In this document: positions 37,283 to 47,749 of the stretch, one piece after another
How positions within the stretch are numbered: the stretch's first letter is position 1
Layout: the number at the start of each line of letters is the position of its first letter
NCBI GenBank assembly: GCA_028673005.1
Contig: CM054113.1
Location: 64,370,850 to 64,434,849, forward strand
Direction of reading: 5' to 3'
DNA: 64,000 nucleotides
From: Tanypteryx hageni
Lineage: Eukaryota; Arthropoda; Insecta; Odonata; Petaluridae
Translations under genes and position numbers: made by a program
The notes under the pieces: model-generated
The model's database searches: none
Seen by the model: only the letters and a program-made list of their open reading frames with translations
Told to the model about the DNA's origin: nothing

Positions 37283-37748
37283 CTGTCAGCGTCAAAAAGA
37301 CGTGCATCTCAACTTTGACGCGCGATCATTTGCGCTACGTTTATTGGAAATAATATACAAAAATACCATAGGAAAGCTTATTTTATGCTTAATAAGGTTT
37401 GATTATTTAATATTTTTAAACAGAAAATGTGAAATTTTACGGCGAGTTAAACACAGAAACTACCCGTAAAAACCAGCTACGCAGCCAACTTTCGCGAAAG
37501 TAGTCATATATAATAATTCATAAACGAATAACTACTGAACACAATCTTTTGAAATTTAAAACAGTGATGAACTAAGATAAAATAGAGGCAATGCAATAAC
37601 TTTCTAAGCTCTATGTTAATTACAATGGTTTTAATTGGGTTACAACTTTAAAAAGAAACTCGTCAGTGGGGAAACATGATAGAGGAATTCTGAAAACACT
37701 GTTGTAAAGAAAGACATAAAGAAAATTTTTTGTAGGAATCAGATTTTT
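37283..37748 (+). repeat. Left terminal inverted repeat, 466 bp
   Basis: Matches the reverse complement of 39705-40170 end to end. Contains the 14-bp palindrome ACTTTCGCGAAAGT at 37488-37501, a candidate transposase-binding or structural site. The inner end is AATCAGATTTTT. Confidence 0.93.
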
Positions 37749-38033
37749 AATAAAGACTTTTAATAAATTTATATAGATATTTTTCTTTGTAGCCATAAGG
37801 CGCTTCATTTCCTATGCTGATGTAGGTAGCGACGTTGCCACACCAATCTGGCGTGCGGGATGACTGAGCGGGATTTAAACTCCTATCTCTTTCTCTCTCT
37901 ATCTAGCCTCATTGGAGGTTGCTAATGACTCAGATAATGAGTAATAAAGAAGGTACTTGTTTTGTCTAGAGTTTTGTTTTCTTAGTTCATTTAGTGTCTC
38001 ATCTCAGTCCAGTTGGTGCATCGTGTTTTCGCT
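37749..38033 (+). other. Transposase 5' leader region
   Basis: The 285 bp between the left inverted repeat and the transposase ATG; any promoter should lie here or in the repeat. A CT-rich run (TCTTTCTCTCTCTATC, about 37890) is present. No TATA box can be assigned with confidence. The reading frame is open from 38013, but its first codon is TTG; the first in-frame ATG is at 38034. Confidence 0.4.
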
Positions 38034-39551
38034 ATGCCTCGAAAAAAGCGACTAGCTTTACAACGAATAGAAAATATTAGTAATAACAAATACGGTCTTT
38101 TCTCGAGTGATCAAGAAAATAATTTAGAAAGTGAGCCTTTTGTGATTAACAAAAAATTACGTAGCCATGAGAAAAATGTCATTCAAAGTGCTAGAACATT
38201 TTTTCAAATGGTCAAAGATGGTGTGATTAAATTTGATCCTAATCAAGTTGTTAAAAATACTGCAATGTGTTGTAATGTTAGTGAAAGGACTGTAGTAAAT
38301 GTAAGTAATGAGTGCAAGGAAAATGTGCGTCCTTCAGAAAGTTCTCCCAAAAAAAGCAGCGGTAGAGCGCGAATTGTATTAGACGAAATGTTTCAAGGAG
38401 TGCTACGAAGAAAAGTGCATAGTTTTTACTTAAGAAAAGAATATCCAATAGTGTCTAATATTCTAATCGAACTGAAATTAGATTTTCCTGATTTTCCAGA
38501 CGTGAGTGAATCTACTTTGTTACGGTGGATGAAGATGCTTGGCTTTCGCTTTAAAAAATACAACAGGAAGCCTGTATGCTTTGAAAGTCGCCGAATCCTG
38601 GACCAACGTGCAAAGTTTATTCGGGAAACAAAGTCAGCTCGTCAAAGAGGATGGGAAATTATGTATTTGGACGAAACATTTTGTGGAGCAAATCACACAC
38701 TATCATATGGTTGGCAAGAAAATGTGAATGAAAATAATAATGATATTGACTTTGATCGAGGTGTAATTCAAGAGGTCAATTGCTGGAAAGGTGGCCTTAT
38801 TACTCCCTCTGGTACCGGAAAAAGAATAATTATTTTGCATATAGGGGGTGAAGATGGTTTTCTCCAGCCTGAAAATGACTGTATGCTCGTGTTCGAGGGA
38901 AACAAAAAGGATGGTGACTATCATTCCGAGATGAATGCTCGACACTTTGAAGAATATTTTAGGAGAATTTTAAATGCGAAGGATCATGAAACCGCTATTG
39001 TTCTTGACCAAGCCCCGTATCACACCATGCAAGACCCAACAACAAGAAATCCGTCCAAAAGTTGGCGTAAGGACGATATAATAAATTGGCTAATTGAGCA
39101 TCGCATCGAGCCAGAGGTAGATGATTCCGGCTGGCAAGATACATATGAGTCTTTAACCATTAGCGAACTACTTGAACACGGCAGACCTCATTTCAAGTCT
39201 CACAGATACTTGCTAGATAGCATCATCAAAGAGAGCGGCAAGAGGGTAAAGCTAATTTGGACTCCAGTGGCCTATTGTGAACTCAATGCAATCGAGCTTA
39301 TATGGGCTTGGGTTAAAAATTACGTGGCGAAGCGCAACAAAACGCACAAAATCAAAGACGTCCTGCAACTGTGCAAGGAGGCACTGCGTAACACCCCGAA
39401 GCGCGTGTGGGAAAACGCTGTGAAGCACACTATCAAGGTGGAGGACTTCTACGCCGCCAAGGACCAAGTGCTAAAGAATATCGTGGAACCCTTAATTATC
39501 AACCTCGATGAGGATTCCAGCAGCGACGAAATCAGTGAGGACGAAACTTAA
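38034..39551 (+). CDS. DDE transposase (IS630/Tc1/mariner-like)
   Basis: Intact 505-residue frame, no intron needed, starting at the first ATG (MPRKKR, a basic nuclear-signal-like start) and ending in TAA. Residues about 43-90 (KLRSHEKNVIQSARTFFQMV and SERTVVNV) form a first helix-turn-helix-like unit. Residues about 115-175 (SFYLRKEYPIV to ESTLLRWMKMLGFRFKK) form a second, as in bipartite Tc1-type DNA-binding regions. The catalytic core fits a DDE_3-type endonuclease: first Asp at 213 (IMYLDET), second Asp at 325 (IVLDQAPYHT), Glu at 421 (LNAIELIWAWVK). There are 111 residues between the Asps and 95 between the second Asp and Glu, against the usual 34-41 in Tc1/mariner. The extra block (about 348-410) precedes WTPVAYCELN. 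The tail is acidic (DEDSSSDEISEDET). It should cut and rejoin the 466-bp repeats. Clade unassigned; a long-spacer family such as DD82E-type Gambol would be the first comparison. Confidence 0.93.
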   Translation: MPRKKRLALQRIENISNNKYGLFSSDQENNLESEPFVINKKLRSHEKNVIQSARTFFQMVKDGVIKFDPNQVVKNTAMCCNVSERTVVNVSNECKENVRPSESSPKKSSGRARIVLDEMFQGVLRRKVHSFYLRKEYPIVSNILIELKLDFPDFPDVSESTLLRWMKMLGFRFKKYNRKPVCFESRRILDQRAKFIRETKSARQRGWEIMYLDETFCGANHTLSYGWQENVNENNNDIDFDRGVIQEVNCWKGGLITPSGTGKRIIILHIGGEDGFLQPENDCMLVFEGNKKDGDYHSEMNARHFEEYFRRILNAKDHETAIVLDQAPYHTMQDPTTRNPSKSWRKDDIINWLIEHRIEPEVDDSGWQDTYESLTISELLEHGRPHFKSHRYLLDSIIKESGKRVKLIWTPVAYCELNAIELIWAWVKNYVAKRNKTHKIKDVLQLCKEALRNTPKRVWENAVKHTIKVEDFYAAKDQVLKNIVEPLIINLDEDSSSDEISEDET

Positions 39552-39704
39552 GAGGAGATAAGAGGGTTTTTGTGCGAGCCATGGCCGCCTAACGGCGAGG
39601 GAGACAAAGGAGACATTTGGCAACATCGCAAAGCGCCCAGAAAGCAACATATATGGTACTGTATGTAGATTAAAATTAATTAAACAAAAACGAAAACGTT
39701 AAAA

Positions 39705-40170
39705 AAAAATCTGATTCCTACAAAAAAATTTCTTTATGTCTCTCTTTACAACAGTGTTTTCAAAATTCCTCTATCATTTTTCCCCACTGACGAGTTTCTT
39801 TTTAAAGTTGTAACCCAATTAAAACCATTGTAATTAACATAGAGCTTAGAAAGTTATTGCATTGCCTCTATTTTATCTTAGTTCATCACTGTTTTAAATT
39901 TCAAAAGATTTTGTTCAGTAGTTATTCGTTTATGAATTATTATATATGACTACTTTCGCGAAAGTTGGCTGCGTAGCTGGTTTTTACGGGTAGTTTCTGT
40001 GTTTAACTCGCCGTAAAATTTTACATTTTCTGTTTAAAAATATTAAATAATCAAACCTTATTAAGCATAAAATAAGCTTTCCTATGGTATTTTTGTATAT
40101 TATTTCCAATAAACGTAGCGCAAATGATCGCGCGTCAAAGTTGAGATGCACGTCTTTTTGACGCGGACAG
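39705..40170 (-). repeat. Right terminal inverted repeat, 466 bp
   Basis: Reverse complement of 37283-37748 with scattered mismatches. Carries the same ACTTTCGCGAAAGT palindrome at 39952-39965. An AATAAA at 40109-40114 inside the repeat could serve as poly(A) signal for the transposase transcript. Confidence 0.93.
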
Positions 40171-40199
40171 TAAGTCACAGAAAGATGATAATTAAACAA

Positions 40200-40477
40200 C
40201 AAACAAACCCGTAAATCACTTAACTATTAAACGCTTATTCTCTTGGTCACTTGGTCATTCTGTCCATAACGCTCAATATCTCAGCCGTTTCTTCAGCCAG
40301 TTCAACCAAATTTGGTAGGACTGCTACGATCACGTACCAATAGCGAATGATATAAAAATTTTCAAAAAAGGTCCCTGGTTCGACTCCAGAAATTGATTTC
40401 GATTTCCCATAAGACGCTCAATATTTTAACCGTTCGTTTGATTACAAAGCCCATTTTAAACGGGCTAAATCATCTAG
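40200..40477 (+). mobile_element. Helitron-like 3' end
   Basis: The block ends GCCC-ATTTTAAAC-GGGC (40449-40465), eight bases, then CTAG (40474-40477) followed by T. A short hairpin just before a CTRR end with a T after it is the signature of Helitron 3' termini. An AAC.AAATTTGGTAGGA-like string upstream resembles non-autonomous insect Helitrons. The 5' TC end was not found; the DDE transposon immediately left may have inserted into this element. Confidence 0.5.
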
Positions 40478-40479
40478 TA

Positions 40480-41550
40480 TAAAATAAAAGAATACAGATA
40501 TAATACAATCTGGAGGAAAAAATACAAGAGAGATAGGAAGTGTGGGAGATGTGTAAGTGGAGAATTGGGGATTTGAAGTGTATAATAAATTCCGATTGTT
40601 TTTCATCACAGCTTCTACAGCGAAGAATCTGGTAAATTAGACGCAGGGCCTTAATCTCTGTTATGCCAAATTATCCGTGTTTTTGACTTCCCATATGATC
40701 TTTGGTACCAATTAATACGGATAATCGAAACTCTATACCATTATGGAATGTTACCGAGTGACAGACTTTAATGATAAGGAGCGCGAAATAGAATGCGGAG
40801 ATTGAGAAAAAATGAGGAAACTAGTTTTTAGCACGACACAATTTAAGGAGAAGAATGGGAGAGATGGAAGACCGAGTGGCTATAAGAAAATTGAGTCGAG
40901 GGAAAAATAAATGCGTTCGAGAGACAAAGAAGTTCGCAAGGTAAAAAGCGATACGTATACAGGCGAGGGGATTGAGAGAGAGAGAGTGACGAACAGAGAA
41001 AGAGAGGAGGCAAAGAGAGGGATATGTAGAGGTGCAGAGGGAGGGAGAAGGGAGAGGAGCGTCATTGGCTAGAACGGTTGCTACTCTCTTTTGGGGAATA
41101 GCAATAACGCGTCCACTCCGCCGGATATTTATAGAGCCGTAATGGCATTATTAATCCCCCTCCGCCTTTTTTATTTCCTCTATCTTTTCAGTCCTTCAAG
41201 ACCTTTTCTTTATACGTCCGAAGATGACTTAGCACGCTCGCATGAGTCGGTGGAAAAAATTAGGTCTGTAATGGGTTCTCTTTATAACGACCATGTTTTG
41301 GTGTTCAGGTATCCCTCGAGAAGCGACGGGGATACGTTCCTGGAAAGTTGAGCGTATCTCGAAGAAGCGTGACTCTGGAAGCGTTTTAACATAACTCGCA
41401 GTTATAACGGCTTGATACTTTCCCATCTCGAAAATGTTACACCTAATAGTCGCTTCAGATGAGTTTGAATATAGTAAATAAAGTTTTATTATGCTTGAGA
41501 GGATAGTGCTGAAAATATATTCCAACGCATAGAAGAAAAAAATTCTTAAC
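40480..41550. other. Non-coding; GA-rich patch
   Basis: Purine-rich sequence at 40800-41060. The 86-codon plus frame at 41091-41351 and the 98-codon minus frame at 41229-41525 overlap and have no recognisable domain. Confidence 0.4.
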
Positions 41551-41552
41551 TT

Positions 41553-41630
41553 GACTGGGTATCGAACTAGCGAGGGATTTCCCTGCTATCTCAGTGATGT
41601 AAGGCATACTAATCAGTTAGCTCTTCTTCA
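41553..41630 (-). pseudogene. tRNA-like sequence, minus strand
   Basis: In reverse complement GAGCTAACTGATTAGTATGC resembles a D-arm and CTAGTTCGATACCCAGTC a T-arm with B box. Stems are weak; likely a pseudogene or SINE head. Confidence 0.45.
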
Positions 41631-41767
41631 ACGGAAATATCCCAATTTTAGAATAGCGAATCATACTGACTCGATAGCTTGGTTAAACAATCTGCCCAGA
41701 ATGTGGAGGACCCGGCTTGAAATTTAAAGTGAGTTATTCCTGAGTTAGTATGTATGGACTCATAAGG

Positions 41768-41797
41768 CAGTGGTTTTGAACCTTTCTTTGCTGCAAC
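41768..41797 (+). mobile_element. hAT-type terminal fragment, interrupted
   Basis: CAGTGGTTTTGAACCTTTCT is a typical hAT terminal inverted repeat. The element is cut after 30 bp by the insertion at 41798-42262 and appears to resume at 42263 (GCTGCGACCCATGTTCCC). Its own right end was not found. Confidence 0.5.
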
Positions 41798-42262
41798 TAG
41801 AGTTGCCACCTTTGCACTTTCCCTAACCCGAAGACTCCGGGTCATACCAACAGATGTGACAAAACTATGAATTGCGTATGAGAAAGTAAAAAATTCAAAT
41901 GGTAATTTTTCGTATACTCATCCTGCAATGAAGTTTTAATGTATATAGTACACACTAATAATCTTTCAAAATATAGCAAGTCTGTAACTGTTTACTAACT
42001 AACAGCTCAAATGCGGGAATTCCCAACTAACCTAACAAAACACGCAGAGTTGGAATTTCCAGCTTTCAAGCTTTCAATTGTGTCGAATCACACTTGGGCA
42101 ACTCGTCATGAGATATCTCAGATATAGTTTTTAGAATGCGAAAATTTAAATTAATTTTCTTGATCTCACTGATCCGGAGATATTATGACTTAACCCGTAA
42201 CCCGGAGATGATTTTCCCAAACCCGGAGACTCCGGGTGAAACACGGATATGTGGCAACTTTA
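41798..42262. mobile_element. hAT MITE nested in another hAT, 465 bp
   Basis: Ends TAGAGTTGCCACC and TAAAGTTGCCACA (reverse complement of the right end), with subterminal AGACTCCGGGT on both sides in inverse orientation. Flanked by GCTGCAAC (41790-41797) and GCTGCGAC (42263-42270), an 8-bp target duplication with one mismatch. No transposase frame. Confidence 0.75.
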
Positions 42263-42270
42263 GCTGCGAC

Positions 42271-44000
42271 CCATGTTCCCAAACGGATCACTTATAATAA
42301 ACGATAAAATAAATAGAAAGTAAAGAAGTAAATCACTATCTTCATCTTACAATCTATTAACATTTTTATTCATTTTTATTTTATTTATCTTTGCTTATTT
42401 TTATTAGCTCATAAACAGCCGTTTACGGCCTTTTAAAATAAACTGAACAACGCCAACAAAGACGATCTCATGCAACCATGTCCAGCTGAGCAGTGTTTCT
42501 CAATTAATCGGACGCGTCCCACTGTTGGAACGTGAAGGTCGTCTAGGTAGAACGCAGTTTCTAAGATAATTATTATAAAACTTTTTCTCAACAAAATTAC
42601 TTTAAATATTTAAAGTCCTTAAAAATTCCCATGAATGATTAATATAATATGTACTGAAATGCAGTTGAAGTAAAAATCCACTTCTTGGAAAAAGTGGGGT
42701 TTATTTTTATCTTGGTGGGACCAACTATTTTGACAAAATAATTGGTGGAACGCAAGATACAACTAGAGGACCCACTTAAAATGGCATAATTAAACGCCGA
42801 AAAATAGCTGTAACTGAACTTTCCCAAAGTTTCGCAAAATTCAGTTACTGTAGCGAATCTAAGGAAGAGCAGCCGACGTTATGTGTTGAACCATCCGCAC
42901 GCCATCTACAAACTAATCGCCTTAGCCAGTTTCTCTGAAATTCTACGCATATCCTCACCACATGCGATCAGAAACATATGGTTTGAAATCGCTTGAAAGA
43001 CGCTTGGCAACGGCTGCGATATATCCTGCTTCTGGTGTTAAAAATAGCTCCGTAGTCTGAAGGAAGAAGGATTTTTATCAATACTATTGGTTGCGAAATC
43101 GTTTTAAATCGAATCGAAAATAAATGAAAGTTTTGAAACGCTCCTTTTATAAACAGAATTCACGAAATGCGTTTATTTTGGAGACGTTCCGTAAAATAAA
43201 AAAGAAACACTTTAAAGCCGGTAATATTCTGATCATTGTTCGTCCCTCCAAGCGGCCATTTTAATGCACTTCGGCATTTTTGCCATTTATCTTTATTTTT
43301 ATGTGGAGGAAAAAGTACATAGATAGCTCTAAAATTTAGGTTTGAGTGAAAAAAGTGAGGGTCCGTACATGGGTACGGACGATGCTGCTGCTGTAGGATG
43401 GGAATGTCCGTACACATGTACGTCGAGCCGGCTTGTAGGGTTACTTCTCTCTGTGCCAATCCGTTAGTCTAATGAGTTTTTTTAAAGCATAAAATTATTT
43501 CAAATAATGTGCCCTGAGTAAATATTTTGGCTGATTACTTAAGTGAACGTTTGATGATCCCTTTATACCATCGGCATCCACATTGCATTTCAAAACATTT
43601 ATTATATCTCCACTTGCTAAAGTCGTTCAATATCTAGATGTTCTTGAGGTAAATTTAAAAACCCTCAGAGTTGGCTAATGTGCCGAGCATTTAAGAACGA
43701 GATGTTTTGCGAGTAAGGCATTTCAGAACTAAGGATTAATTGATTATTCCAGACCATCATCACGTATCTATGGCATAAGTTGCTGGATTTGTCCGCTTAA
43801 CCAGTTGTTCAAAGTAGAATCGATGACCTAAATAATAAAAATGACACATGCTCACAAGGTTGAACTTTTATGTCAGCCCAGGAGAATAAGGGTATTGCGC
43901 GCCGAATACCTCTGTATATCCAATCAAGGCAAGACACCGCCAAAAGAATTCGAGCGTGAATAAAGACGTCATAAGCAAGGTTGTCAACCGTCAAGAGCAA
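42271..44000. other. Non-coding, no recognised gene
   Basis: CAGTGTTTCTCAATTAATCG near 42492 looks like a hAT end, but no partner was identified. A perfect 8-bp-arm hairpin, GTCCGTACATGGGTACGGAC, is at 43361-43380. No exon recognised. Confidence 0.4.
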
Positions 44001-44079
44001 AAATTGGACGTGTCCGTAAGGCCCGTAAAAATATTTAGTTGTCCGTAAAAATGCTAAAACATTTTCCCGAGGTTTAAAG

Positions 44080-44189
44080 CAGTGTAGTCAACCTTTTTAG
44101 TCGGCGTACCCCTTAAACTATTTTGACGAAATTCGTTTCCTCTGGTATATTTTAAAGTTAACATACTCGGTTATTATTGGGTAGAACCT

Positions 44190-44249
<60 letters not shown>

Positions 44250-44332
44250 CATTAGATATCCTTAATATCTTATCTCTTTGAATGATCTCGCGTATCCCCA
44301 GGGATATGCGTACTTTAGGCTGAATACCGCTG
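44080..44332. mobile_element. hAT MITE, 253 bp
   Basis: Left end CAGTGTAGTCAACCTTTTTA; right end in reverse complement CAGCGGTATTCAGCCTAAAG. Flanks GTTTAAAG and ATTTAAAT agree at six of eight positions. Subterminal GGCGTACCCC is seen on the left and GCGTATCCCC on the right. Contains a (CA)n(TA)n run at 44190-44248. Confidence 0.65.
44190..44248. repeat. (CA)n(TA)n microsatellite
   Basis: About 20 bp of CA repeat followed by about 38 bp of TA repeat, inside the hAT MITE. Confidence 0.95.
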
Positions 44333-44774
44333 ATTTAAATAATATGTTTATCTTATATATTCTCATTTTGGTTATATTTTTAAAAGTAAAGCAGCCTTTC
44401 TTTTTCAGTGGGCACAAATATCATTTCTGTTGCGATGTATGAATGACAGTACTGAATATTGTTCACTTATGTCTTTATAATACATCTTAATATTAGACAA
44501 AAATGTCCGTAAAAAAGTTGGTTTGTCCGTAATTTTTTCCATATTGTCCGTAAAAATCATTTTCGCTGGTTGGAATCTCTGGTCATAAGTCCATTTTCCA
44601 CGAATTTTTTGTAGTGTCCTTTTGAAAGATACCAATAAATGGGTCGAGTTTTCGCTTTCTTTTTCCTTACCCTAAAAAGAAAAGATAACAGAATTATCAC
44701 CAAAGGAATTAGAAGTCGAGTAGAACCAGGAAATAGAAAGAAAGAGGAGACGATAGGGAGAGAGAAAGGCATAA

Positions 44775-45360
44775 AGAGAAAAATGTGGGAAAGAGGAAGA
44801 GATTAGGGAGGAGAGAGAAGAAAGAAGAGTTTGGAAGGAGAGAAGAGAGATCGAGGAAGAGAGAGAGGGAGGAAAAGAGAGAGGGAGGAAGAGAGAGAGG
44901 GAGGAAGAGAGAGAGGGAGGAAGAGAGAGAGGGAGGAAGAGAGAGAGGGAGGAAGAGAGAGAGGGAGGAAGAGAGAGAGAGAGAGGAAGAGAGAGAGGGA
45001 GGAAGAGAGAGAGAGGAAGAGAGAGGGAGGAAGAGAGAGGGAGGAAGAGAGAGAGAGAGAGGGGGAGGGAGGGAGAGTGGGAGGGAGAAGAAGGAAGGGA
45101 GAAATGGGAGAGAAGAGAGATGAGAGGTAGAGAAAAAGAAGAAGAAAGAGGGGAAGAGAGAGAGGAAGAGTAATCAATGAAAAAAGAGGGAAAGATAAAC
45201 TGGAGAGGACTGTAGATAAAATGTGATAGAGGAAAAGAGAAGGACAAAGAGGGATAGAAAAGGGATAGGGGAATAGAGAGAGAGAGAAAGGAATAAACCG
45301 AAGGAGAGAGAAAGGGAAAGAGGAAGAGATAGAAAGAGAGAGAGAGAAGGTTAGAGTGAG
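44775..45360. repeat. GA-rich minisatellite, 16-bp unit
   Basis: Purine-rich tract whose core (about 44865-45060) repeats GAGGAAGAGAGAGAGG in tandem with 16-bp spacing and occasional length variants. The 191-codon Ser/Leu/Pro frame on the minus strand and Arg/Glu frames on the plus strand are composition artefacts. Confidence 0.92.
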
Positions 45361-47660
45361 AAAGGGAAATTCAGAGAGATGGAGGGAGTTGAGGGGAGGA
45401 GAGTATTAATATTAATGAAAGTTCGCGAGATAAGGATTTCCATTTTTGGCCGCCTTTTGATCCTTGAGGGGATCGAGAGCTCCATGGTGTTCGCGCGCAC
45501 GCTGCGGAAGTGTTTTCGAACGCGATAGATAGATAGAGAGGGAGAGAGAGAGAGAGGTCGCGGCGCCGTCGGACCGCTCTCTCACGCGCCCCGTGGAATT
45601 TCGGTACGGTCTCTACTCCTCCTTCTTCCTCCCCCTCCTTCCGAACATGGTGTTTTGCCCTGGCCACGAAATGGCGGCCGTTGAACCCTACTCCGCCGCC
45701 GCCCGCCTTTTTATCTGCTTGGTCCATAGGGCGTCCACTCGTCGCTCGAGATTGGAGTCTCGGGGTGTCGTCCGGGTCATCTTTCGTTTGCCCCACTTGC
45801 AAGTCAGCATCGTTGCAAGAATAAGTATCCGGCAGAAGGACCGTGCCCGTTCCTACGTAGCGGAATTTATAGAACGAAATGCTAACCAAAATAGCGGTAC
45901 ATGCATGACCGAACCAAATCTTGAAAAAAAAATCCAGGCGCCTCTCTAAATGTTTCACGTCTTTGAATGTTTTCCGAATCTATTTTTGGTTCATTCGTGG
46001 GATGAAGCGATAAATTTAAAATCGTCCGTTCCTGGGAGATTTGTATCGATAAGGGTTTGTGGAGGAAGCATTTATGTTAGTGATGCCAATTCCTACGAAT
46101 TGCACAATCTGTCATAGAGTTACATTCATAAGGTATTGCTCATACATCGTGATTGCATTCAGAAGGATTCATCAGATGTTTTTCGACCAAAATTTTTGGA
46201 TTCCTCTTTATAGCTTCCATAAAGCTGAAAAATGTTGCGAAGGGCTATTTTAATGAGTTGGCTAAATACGGCATAATTCCCTTTCGTTTATCTACACAAA
46301 CATCAAAATAGAAACGAACAGAAGCTGCGAATCGATTTGAAAGTTTCTTTTAATTGCCGTAGTTTTTACACTTATCTTGCATCGCATCGAACTTTCTGTA
46401 TCGATTAATTTTAAATTTATCCACCTTTCGATAGGTTAGGTTTTGATAAACCTTTACCTTAAGCTTCTTATAATTATCTCCCTCCAAACATTTATGTTAA
46501 GATTCTTTTCCTCCACTTATCTCTTCTGCTCTTTCTAAGCGTCTTTATTTATAACCTAATAAAATTCTTATTTCCTTCGTGTTATACCTCTTCATTTGTT
46601 TTCTTTCTAATCCGACTGAATTTCTCCACGTGAATATATCTGCGCGCATTTTTTTCCTCAGATTCCAAGTCTCTTATCCTTATAGCATTGCACTCGATTT
46701 CATTTTGTGTACTTACCTCTTGTGATCCTCTCAATCTTTAAACAGTGCTATCAGTAGGTTTCGCAGATTTTTCACACCGTCTTCTTGTGTGGGTGTTTTC
46801 CTAAGGTATAGTAACATTACTATACTATACTATTACTTATTATATTATCCTTAATTTTTTCTCCATCTCTATTCATCTCCAATAATACAAACATGGCATT
46901 GTAGCATTTTATTCTATGTGATTTTTATTCTTTGTTACTTTCTTCTTGTTTGTAATTGGTCATGGGTTAGATGGAAGAAGGGATTGACTAGTCTTAATCT
47001 CATCCAAATAAAGACAACTTAGATATATATATATATATGTTCATCAATTTCTCATTTGAATCGATTGTTGTCTCCAATAATATGACTTCGGGGAATGATT
47101 TCGTGTAACTCCTATGGCGCACGAAATAATTTTAAGTTGCATGAATTAGCAGTAGGATGAGAAAAGAGAGAAACTCGAATTTATGTCATTTTAAATGATA
47201 TTTTCGGTATCCAAACGCAGAAAGAATTTAGATTCTAGATTTTTTCAAAATATGACGGCCTCAATAGACGTGATTCGAGTAACGTAGGGGCGACGGATAG
47301 GATATCTCCGCAGTCCTCTCTCGGATGAATGGGATTGAGAGGTCAATTGAAGAAAGACGTCAATAATCAGATGATCGAAGATTTCGGGAAGCTCGAGGCG
47401 GACCATCAAGACGGTGGGATGAGATATTTAAAAATGTCTGTGGAATAAAATAGCGAGACGACGCTTTAAGATTAAGACGATGTGAAATATTGTTTTACCA
47501 AACATATCGGTCGTATTTTAAAACTAAATTAAGCTTCTTGTTTTACTTACAAATTTCAAATGAAAAACATCAGGATACGTACGTCTTATATGAGAGAATG
47601 AAAAATCTATACCATAATTAAAGTAATCACTTTAGGCTGGACCTTATGAAATTTATCCAT
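45361..47660. other. Non-coding; CpG-rich start
   Basis: 45440-45860 is GC- and CpG-rich. It contains overlapping frames (45593-45949 plus, 118 codons; 45371-45958 minus, 195 codons) without recognisable domains. The rest is AT-rich with a TATATATATATATATG run near 47024. Confidence 0.4.
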
Positions 47661-47663
47661 TCC

Positions 47664-47746
47664 AGAAGTGGAAACGAGACAAATAACATTTAAGCATTTC
47701 ACTTTATAAAGTTTATTATAAAGTTATTTGTCTCGTTTCCACTTCT
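47664..47746. repeat. Fold-back palindrome, 24-bp arms
   Basis: AGAAGTGGAAACGAGACAAA (47664, continuing TAAC) is perfectly inverted at 47723-47746, with a 35-bp spacer. Confidence 0.85.
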
Positions 47747-47749
47747 AAC

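Larger units (their letters stand above)
37283..40170 (+). mobile_element. Complete DDE transposon with 466-bp TIRs
   Basis: A 2888-bp element bounded by TA on both sides (37281-37282 and 40171-40172), the target duplication typical of the IS630/Tc1/mariner superfamily. It has terminal inverted repeats of 466 bp (37283-37748 and 39705-40170) that are nearly identical by eye, with only scattered mismatches. One intact transposase gene lies between them. The outermost bases are CTGTCAGCGTCAAAAAGACG on the left and CTGTCCGCGTCAAAAAGACG on the right (reverse complement). Intact coding and the close match of the two repeats argue for a recent insertion. The long repeats and the wide catalytic spacing of the transposase differ from typical Tc1/mariner elements with short ends. 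No second gene was seen. Confidence 0.93.

Noticed and set aside
38013..38033. Upstream extension of the transposase frame
   Set aside because: Its first codon is TTG; the first ATG at 38034 gives the natural MPRKKR start.
44672..45247. Long Ser/Leu/Pro frame on the minus strand and Arg/Glu frames on the plus strand
   Set aside because: Product of the GA minisatellite composition.
45371..45958. 195-codon minus frame and 118-codon plus frame
   Set aside because: No recognisable domain, partly GA repeat, both strands open because of CpG-rich composition.
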